A DNA stretch of 64,000 bases from Galerina marginata. Lineage: Eukaryota; Basidiomycota; Agaricomycetes; Agaricales; Galerinaceae. Position 1 is the first letter of the stretch. Each line of letters begins with the position of its first letter. The stretch lies in NCBI GenBank assembly GCA_023014335.1, contig JAECYW010000007.1:1984001-2048000 (forward strand), in the 5' to 3' direction. The notes below the pieces were generated by a model. That model was given only the letters and a program-made list of their open reading frames with translations, ran no database searches and was not told the origin of the DNA. Both the position numbers and the translations under genes were made by a program. Below, one piece after another: positions 58,028 to 64,000 of this stretch.

Positions 58028-59000
58028 ATGAGCACAAACCCTCAACATCCCAAGGAGAAAAACCCAGGAGAGTTGAAGGAGAACGACATTGTTATTCTGT
58101 GCGCAAAGCTTCCATTCCTGAATTATGGTCACTTACTCTCGATTTTAGTGTCACTGGAGCCTTGCGCGCTGGGAAGAGTACGGTATGCGCCAGAGTCGGA
58201 GTAACGCATCTTCCCGCGTATTCATTAACAGTTTTTAGTTCATTAACACTCTCCTGGGGAGCACGCGTATGCCGATCGGTACCAGGATGACCGGATACAC
58301 CACAGAAATCGATTATGAAGTTATCGACCCCATTCCCAATAGTGATCCCAGGCTGAAGGGTCGCCGCCTGGTCATCGTCGATACCCCAGGTTTCGATAAC
58401 GCGCGTACCAATCTGAACGATACATCTATTCTGGAAAAGCTAGCTGACTGGCTTGAGAAACAGTGAGTGTCGACTATGACGATTTGCGAAATTCTCTCGC
58501 TCACCGTCCAATTCTGCAGCTGCCGTAACAAGATCACACTTGGTGGCATCATATACCTTCACGATATCTCGCTTTCCCGGTACTCTTCCATTGCAAAATA
58601 CGACCTGACGGTGTTGCGCGCGTCATTTGGCAAATCCCAGGAAACATTCGAAAAAATTGTCTTTGCAACAACCAAGTGGGAGCGCGTTGACCCTGCTGAA
58701 GGTCGTGTTCGGGAAAATGAACTGGATGGCATTTGGAAGGACTTGATTGAGAATGGGTCGGTGATGCGCCAAGTCCAGAACGGAGACAACGCTCAAAAAA
58801 GTGCCTGGGACATTGTCGACATTCTCCTTGACCATGCCGCGGGTGACGCTAGTTTCGACATCGCAGATCGATTGAAAGAATTTCGGGTAAAACTCCACGC
58901 CAACACTGGGGAAAAGGCGGCCAGAGATCTTCTCTCTTCTGTTCTTCAGCCACTGATGGGTTTATTCGGAAGAGGCATCAGGAGAGGTCGGAGGGCGTAG
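58028..59000 (+). CDS. Type-C P-loop GTPase
   Basis: The ATG at 58028 gives MSTNPQHPKEKNPGELKEND. The P-loop exon at 58149-58182 reads VTGALRAGKST. The third exon has FINTLLGSTRMPIGTRMTGY, then TTEIDYEV and VIVDTPGFDNARTN. The fourth has LGGIIYLHDISLSRYSS, FATTKWERVDP and a helical tail ending GLFGRGIRRGRRA, a basic C-terminus. It is the partner of 48779-49855 and the last gene of the second B-D-C block. The short intron near 58462-58520 is inferred by comparison with that paralogue. No defects are seen. Confidence 0.85.
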
Positions 59001-59961
59001 CAAGAGATGATCAACTGACCAGATTCTGACACGAAATACCTGTTTATGTAAAGAGTCGTCCAATTCGATGAATACATCGCGCTATGACTGTTGACGTTGA
59101 GGAGCACTCGGTTTACGGTATAGAAGGATGGTATTGTCCAAAATTCGGTTATATTTAAAATCTTGACGCCGGTTGGCCCTTGGGTTGGCCATGGCCAGGA
59201 GATGCAGAAATTTTCAAGGCCCAGTTCGTAGAAATTTAGCCGTTCTGAAAATGAACGTTATAACCAGTTACCCAGATATATAGCAAGGGCATCCAAATCC
59301 CGATGATCAAGTTGATCATCGGGATTTGGCCTCATAGGAACAGGGTATTTTGCAGATGAAACTTAACATGTCAGAAAAGTTAAAGCAGACAACGATATTC
59401 CGCGACGGTCAGATGGACAAAGCGACTTTAGTGAGTGAGAACTTCTGACGTAATCCATATCGTCGATTGCGAAACATGCGCGAAGTCCCAAACTTTAACC
59501 ATCTCCGTACCCTGCCTTTGCGGTCTATGAATTCTTGGTGAATTCACTCCTATTCACACCCAGAATCTTTTCTATTTTTGTCGGCTTTTACGGAAACCTT
59601 CAGCTTTATTCCAGGCGCCTTTCTACTGGCAGTCTGGTACTGTTACTCTAGAGTGTCTGATGCATCGCTGAGCCAGTTTTACACCAACCAAGGCGGGGAT
59701 TCGAGCTTTCAGCAGGGCAAACGGCTGCAAGCCAATAAGCTTCATATCATTCCTGCAATCTGGGATATACGGGTTGGCGTCTATGCCACGTTTCTGCTAC
59801 TCATATCTAATCTCAACGTGAAATTAAACAACCGTGGAAGCCGCGTGTTCTGAAATGCCCCGCACAGCCAGTAAAGGAGGTGTAATTGATCGACGTGTGG
59901 GGTTATTGGGTGCAGAATCTACTCAAACTCTTTCAACCATAATTCAGTGTATTTCATCGTC
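59001..59961. other. Intergenic with a perfect palindrome and duplicated promoter
   Basis: 59293-59329 is a perfect 18-1-18 palindrome (CCAAATCCCGATGATCAA and its complement). About 59830-59961 matches 52620-52750 in inverted orientation and is the promoter of the next gene. No supported gene: a frame at 59578-59853 has no recognised content. Confidence 0.5.
59293..59329. repeat. Perfect 37-bp palindrome
   Basis: Arms 59293-59310 and 59312-59329 around a single G. It lies in the 3' flank of the type-C gene, so it could act as a transcript hairpin or be a footprint of an excised element. Confidence 0.9.
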
Positions 59962-60855
59962 ATGGAGTACGACTCAGAAGATTGCAAGGAACCCCACAAG
60001 CTCAGGAAGGATGACCTGGTTATTGCGTACGGTCTTACTTCTCAGCAACGACGGGGTTTATGTTGATTTTTTGCAGGATCATGGGCCCGACGGGAACTGG
60101 CAAAAGCAATGTACGTTCGCGCTATTTCAAAGCCTGATCTTTGTCTTGACTTCATGGAAGATTATAGATAACCTGACCGGGCAACTTGGAAAACGCGTGG
60201 GCCATAGCCTAAAGTCCTGCACAACCGTCGTTGGTGCTGTGAGGATTAAAAATCATCGCAAATACGGAGACCGTATTGTCTTGGTTGACACACCTGGATT
60301 CGATGATACGGAGAAATCCGACTTGGAAATCCTTCGAATTATAAGCGATTGGCTAATAAAACTGTATTTCATATCCTTCTCAATGGAGTTCAGTCTCACT
60401 GGTTTCTTAGGTGCCAAGCTCGTATATTTCTATGTGGAATTGTGTACCTTCACCGGATCACAGATACGCGAATGTCTGGGAGTCATCAGCGCACCTTGAG
60501 CATGCTTGGCGAGCTATGTGGGATCTGTGCTGCAAAAAAGGTGACTTTGGTCACGACGATGTGGGATCACATTGAGCCCAATGACCTTGACTTCGGTAAG
60601 AAGAGGGAAGATGATCTCAAGAGCACCTACTGGAAGCCCTTGATCGACCAAGGTGCTTCGACAGCGCGTTTTCGGAACACGAAGTCGTCTGCCTGGGATA
60701 TCATAGGCGACATCCTTGCAAAGCCCGTCGAAAACATAACTCTCTACCTTCAACAAGAAATGGCGAGTCTCAGGAGACCTCTTGAAGAAACTGACGCTGT
60801 CAAAAAGCTAGGTCAGTCGTCCGTGCTTGATGAACAACCTCCAACCGTCTCCTGA
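59962..60855 (+). CDS. Type-A P-loop GTPase
   Basis: Exon 1 reads MEYDSEDCKEPHKLRKDD and ends LVIA. The P-loop exon at 60077-60110 reads IMGPTGTGKSN. The third exon reads IIDNLTGQLGKRVGHSLKSC and LVDTPGFDDTEKSD. The fourth reads CGIVYLHRITDTRMSG, VTTMWDHIEP and a shortened tail ending DEQPPTVS with TGA at 60853-60855. In the inverted paralogue (50584-52619) the matching codon is TCA and the frame continues into a second GTPase. Here a single-base difference closes it. The coiled coil is therefore short for the family. Otherwise it is intact. Confidence 0.82.
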
Positions 60856-62041
60856 ACTTTTTCAGAATTTCGTAGTTCGATGGAAAACAATCTTCGCATC
60901 CAAGAACCCATCCCAACACCAAAAAAGAACTTGGGAAAGAAGAAATTGTATTTGCAATCAAAGGTTGGCCTAATTATTACCTATAATCTTCCGGACCGAC
61001 GCTATCTCACCGTTGTAGTTAATGCAAGCCGGTGAAGAGGAGTGGGAGCAATATCAGTTCATAAACTACCCAGCGCTGAAGCTTTCGTCGTCATCATATA
61101 TGAGCCATGGTCAAGCAAAGAGGATCACAGCAGAGGATTTATCTCCAGAAGATTTTGTAATTGCGTTAGTCTCCTTCATTTTGCTATACCATAGTAACTC
61201 CAGGCTAAAGATGGTTTAGGGTTATGGGTCCCAGCGGTTCTGGCAAGACTACAGTAGGCACCTTTCTTTTTGATCGGAATGAACTTGAATGTTCATGCAT
61301 TCATGTCCCATTCTAGTTCATCAACATCGCCACGGGTCTTCAATCGGGTTTTCGATATTCGCAACGGTACACCAACGAGGTCGACATCATCAGGTTGCCC
61401 GTCCCTGGGTCGAGCAATATCGTTTTTGTGGATATACCCGGGTTCGATGACGGCGACAAGTCTGACGCTGATACCCTTAAGATGATCGGTGACTGGCTAT
61501 CGAAAATGTTCGTCAACTCTTTATACAAGCTTAAGCTTCTAGCTAACCAGATGGAACAATTATACTAGATACCGGCGAAAGATTATGCTCGGAGGTATTC
61601 TATATTTTCACCGCATATCCGATAATCGCGTTGGTGGCGGTTCATTGAAGAACCTGAACATGTTCGAGGCGCTCTGCGGGAAGACTATGCTCCAGAATAT
61701 AATTCTGACGACCACCATGTGGGATGGAATAGACGAAAAGATTGCAATGATGCGAGAAGGACAACTGAAGGAGCTGTATTGGGCGCGAATGCTAGAGCAT
61801 GGTTCAACCACGAAGCGATTTTTGTTGACAAAGCAATCCGCTTTCCAGGTCCTGGAAACTCTGTTCAACACACCGTCTGACCTGCAGCCTCTGCTCGTTC
61901 AAAAACAGATCGTCGACGAACACATGGAACTCAATGAGACGACCGCCGGAAGGCAACTCTGGTCGGACTTGAAGGAAGTTACGAAGAAACATCGAGGGTC
62001 ATTACGACGGATGCGCGCTCAGTTGAAACCAGCCAAAGATG

Positions 62042-63103
62042 CAGACTCCCCTCCAGTCTCACGAGGGCCTTATCTAATCTTATCTATTGATCCGACGTTT
62101 CTACGAAACTTGAACAACTTTTAAAGTCCCTCGTGGACTGGCAAAACTTGTTGATGTGGTCGTGTTTGTCAACACGTTCGACCGCTTCTGGTCATCAGGT
62201 GATACAAGCCAGGTGACGCAAACGCGTCCCTCCTCTCCGAATTAAGGTTCCATCGCTTCCAGAGCTTCGAGATAAGGTTAAAGAAGCATTCGGAGTGACG
62301 CCTTGTCGTTTTCAAGAGGAGGATGCTCTCATTCAATTGCAAAGGAAGAATGACTGCATTACCATTGCACCGTTCCGTGGACGACAGCCACTGAAGGGCG
62401 TCACTTGTTGTATATGCTCTCGTCCGTCGCGAGTCTGGATTGGCATCTAGTAACATTCCCACAATCCTCCAGACCGAGGGTGCCTTCTCCATCATTGTTT
62501 TAGCTGCCGTCTGCATGAACGACTCTTCCAAATACTGTGAAGTTGCCTTCGCAATGGTGAAATGTAATCCATTCGATTCAGCTGATAGCTCTACTACTTC
62601 ACTGCAGAGTTTTTCCTGGACCACCTGGAAGGACCAATCAAAAATTTCCTCTGGCGCAACCATTTGAAGATGGGTACATAATCTTGGTAAGTCTCGAAGC
62701 AAAGCTTGACGTGCCGGACAGTCAACATTGAGAATTTGGCTGACCACAGCATAGACATCCTGGTTGTTTTCAGTCGTGGTTGTGTGGAAAATGGGCGTTG
62801 TTATGGGTCCTTCAGTTGGAAATAAAGACATGGTTTCGTTTTCTCACATAATCTACGCAACGAATGCTACATAGGGCCATTAACCGCAATGTAGGCCATG
62901 CACAAGCCATGAGGATCTTATCTGTTGGCTGACGTGGGTGCGTCACCTGATGACCAGAAGCGGTCGATCGTGTTGACAAACACGACCACATCAACAAGTT
63001 TTGCCAGTCCACGAGGGACTTTAAAAGTTGTTCAAGTTTCGTAGAAACGTCGGATCAATAGATAAGATTAGATAAGGCCCTCGTGAGACTGGAGGGGAGT
63101 CTG
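62042..63103. mobile_element. Mutator-like transposon (161-bp terminal inverted repeats, 9-bp target duplication)
   Basis: The terminal repeats 62042-62202 and 62943-63103 are inverted copies with one mismatch, starting CAGACTCCCCTCC. The 9 bp CCAAAGATG flanks the element on both sides (62033-62041 and 63104-63112). Long terminal repeats with a 9-bp duplication fit the Mutator superfamily. The near-identity of the ends suggests a recent insertion. The internal frame does not look like a MULE transposase, so this is probably non-autonomous. Confidence 0.85.
62169..62831 (-). CDS. Unrecognised protein encoded inside the Mutator-like element
   Basis: An open frame of 220 codons starting MSLFPTEGPITTPIF. 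It is rich in helices, with a segment APSVWRIVGMLLDANPDSRR, and ends within the left terminal repeat. No DDE triad or zinc-binding motif is seen. It may be a piece of a larger element protein or captured sequence. Composition is similar to its neighbours. Expression is unproven. Confidence 0.4.
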   Translation of the reverse strand: MSLFPTEGPITTPIFHTTTTENNQDVYAVVSQILNVDCPARQALLRDLPRLCTHLQMVAPEEIFDWSFQVVQEKLCSEVVELSAESNGLHFTIAKATSQYLEESFMQTAAKTMMEKAPSVWRIVGMLLDANPDSRRTRAYTTSDALQWLSSTERCNGNAVILPLQLNESILLLKTTRRHSECFFNLISKLWKRWNLNSERRDAFASPGLYHLMTRSGRTC

Positions 63104-63342
63104 CCAAAGATGGCGATTCCGGAAACTTAATGGTCCTGAAGGAAGAGTATGAGGATTTGAAGGAGCTTACGAATCTGGTGGCCTATAATGTGCAGCAGTT
63201 GGAATTACCTGTCGGGCAGAGAATTGCGAAGATGGCTGCTACGGCGTTTGGCTTGAAGTTTCATTAGCGGGGGGAGATGAGATGTGGTGGAGATGTCCTC
63301 TAATTAGTAACATGTAAGTTAAATGTGAGTCTAGGTCTATGT

Positions 63343-64000
63343 CTATGCAGCTAATTGTAATGGTAATAAGTTAACATCGTGGTAAGACCTGCTGGCGTCT
63401 GCATACGGCATGGTTTGCTCGTCTTCCTTCAGTGGGTGTTTCGGTTTCGAACTGCGAGGAGGTGAGGCAGTATCGTTAATAGGGCTAGGTATGGCGGCTT
63501 GAAACTGGCGTTTTGGCGGCGACATCTTCTCCAGAGTCCAATTAAGGACCTTCTCCGACCTCTCCTTTAGTTCCGTCACCGTGGCATCCGAGTACACGAT
63601 AGGATTCCTGAAGCTCATCCATTTGTAGAAAACAAGGATTTTGTGAAATGCCTCCAGCTGGATCAACGTTGTCGAGCTACTTGAGAACTTGGCTAGCTCT
63701 TTGCCCTGATTCTTCATCATGCCTTCCACGAACTGTAACGTTTCCATGAGCCCTTGGCCCTCAATGGCGCTTGCGATGTCTACGGAGCATTCCTGCGCAT
63801 GCTGAATGAGCATCTTCGCGACAATGTTCATCGTTTCTGTGTCCGACCACGGCACGGGTGCGTAGAGCAGCAAGACTTTGTCTTCGTTATCCATGTGTGA
63901 CCATTCGCTGTCGATGAACGACGTAACTGTGCTTAACCGCTCGTGGGTGGCGCATCGTACGAAAGGGGGGAGACGGCCGATGTATTGCGGTGCGGAGAGA
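63343..64000 (-). CDS. Unrecognised protein, 5' part beyond the window
   Basis: On the minus strand the frame is open from the window edge through YIGRLPPFVRCATHERLS and an internal MDNEDKVLLLYAPVPWSDT (63894) to a stop at 63343. It is rich in helices (LIQHAQECSVDIASAIEGQG). A C-terminal Ser/Pro/Lys-rich part contains PPKRQFQAAIPSP. No family is recognised. The last residues may be replaced by splicing at GTCTTACC near 63390. It lies directly behind the split GTPase gene, converging with it. Confidence 0.55.
   Translation of the reverse strand, partial: LSAPQYIGRLPPFVRCATHERLSTVTSFIDSEWSHMDNEDKVLLLYAPVPWSDTETMNIVAKMLIQHAQECSVDIASAIEGQGLMETLQFVEGMMKNQGKELAKFSSSSTTLIQLEAFHKILVFYKWMSFRNPIVYSDATVTELKERSEKVLNWTLEKMSPPKRQFQAAIPSPINDTASPPRSSKPKHPLKEDEQTMPYADASRSYHDVNLLPLQLAA

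Larger units (their letters stand above)
60880..63267 (+). pseudogene. Type-A GTPase gene split by a transposon
   Basis: A possible first exon at 60880 reads MENNLRIQEPIPTPKKN. An alternative start is 61022 (MQAGEEEWEQYQF). Then come RITAEDLSPEDFVIA and the 34-nt P-loop exon VMGPSGSGKTT. G3 is FVDIPGFDDGDKSD, with Ile where Thr is usual. GGILYFHRISDNRVGG and TTTMWDGID follow. The coiled coil is interrupted at 62042 by a 1,062-bp element. Translation then reads into the element and stops at 62122-62124. The rest of the tail resumes at 63104: AKDGDSGNLMVLKEEYEDLK, then ELPVGQRIAKMAA and stop at 63265-63267. The truncated protein would keep the full G domain, so some function is possible. It is closest to the gene at 19865. 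Confidence 0.8.

Noticed and set aside
19865..63267. Family as septins or dynamins
   Set aside because: The proteins are too short, lack the septin unique element and dynamin stalk, and the TTxW block plus YLHxI motif fit AIG1/GIMAP-like G domains better.

Overview
The window looks like nuclear DNA of a mushroom-forming basidiomycete (Agaricomycetes). Genes are intron-dense with mostly 45-65 bp GT-AG introns. It carries a recognisable fungal ATG15 lipase, a mitochondrial ribosomal protein uS7m, a fungal GH3-type amido synthetase, a basidiomycete-type reverse transcriptase with a YVDD box, and a large family of small P-loop GTPases of the kind expanded in mushroom genomes. No bacterial features are present.

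Layout. (1) 1-15.1 kb: a large mobile region bounded by ~0.9 kb inverted repeats, the left one cut by the window edge. It holds an intron-rich gene with a J-domain-like C-terminus (1731-4951), an apparently intact DDE integrase gene (5394-7047) lying between two perfect hairpins, a GC-rich segment with exon-like pieces, and a long gene with acidic repeats and a JmjC-like domain (9008-13445). Two arrays of an ACATGTAC-type repeat, each closed by the same 25-bp end sequence, lie at 13.8-14.2 and 15.2-15.5 kb. The second abuts a broken GTPase first exon. (2) 15.6-19.1 kb: mostly non-coding, then the uS7m gene. (3) 19.9-28.2 kb: one GTPase gene, then a retroelement (RT plus an intron-rich upstream gene with tandemly duplicated exons) flanked by a direct duplication. 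(4) 28.2-30.6 kb: GH3 gene. (5) 31.4-63.3 kb: the main GTPase cluster, interrupted only by ATG15 (40.9-42.6 kb). (6) The last kilobase holds a partial unrecognised gene that runs off the window.

The GTPase family is the centre of interest. About 18 GTP-binding (G) domains plus at least four relics lie in some 44 kb. In every copy checked the Walker A loop sits alone on a microexon of exactly 34 nt. Four sequence types can be told apart (A: YLHRITDNR; B: LLG-P-loop; C: GALRAGKST-like; D: YLHDVS-RFTGTA), and a three-gene block B-D-C is present twice. Several genes are in-frame chains of two or three G domains, so the locus makes multi-GTPase proteins as well as single ones. Signs of birth and decay include nonsense codons, broken P-loops, G3 glycine losses, an insertion in exon sequence, and a Mutator-like element (9-bp target duplication) splitting one gene. 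By general resemblance to GIMAP/AIG1 and IRG GTPase clusters a role in self-defence or non-self response can be imagined, but nothing in the sequence proves it.
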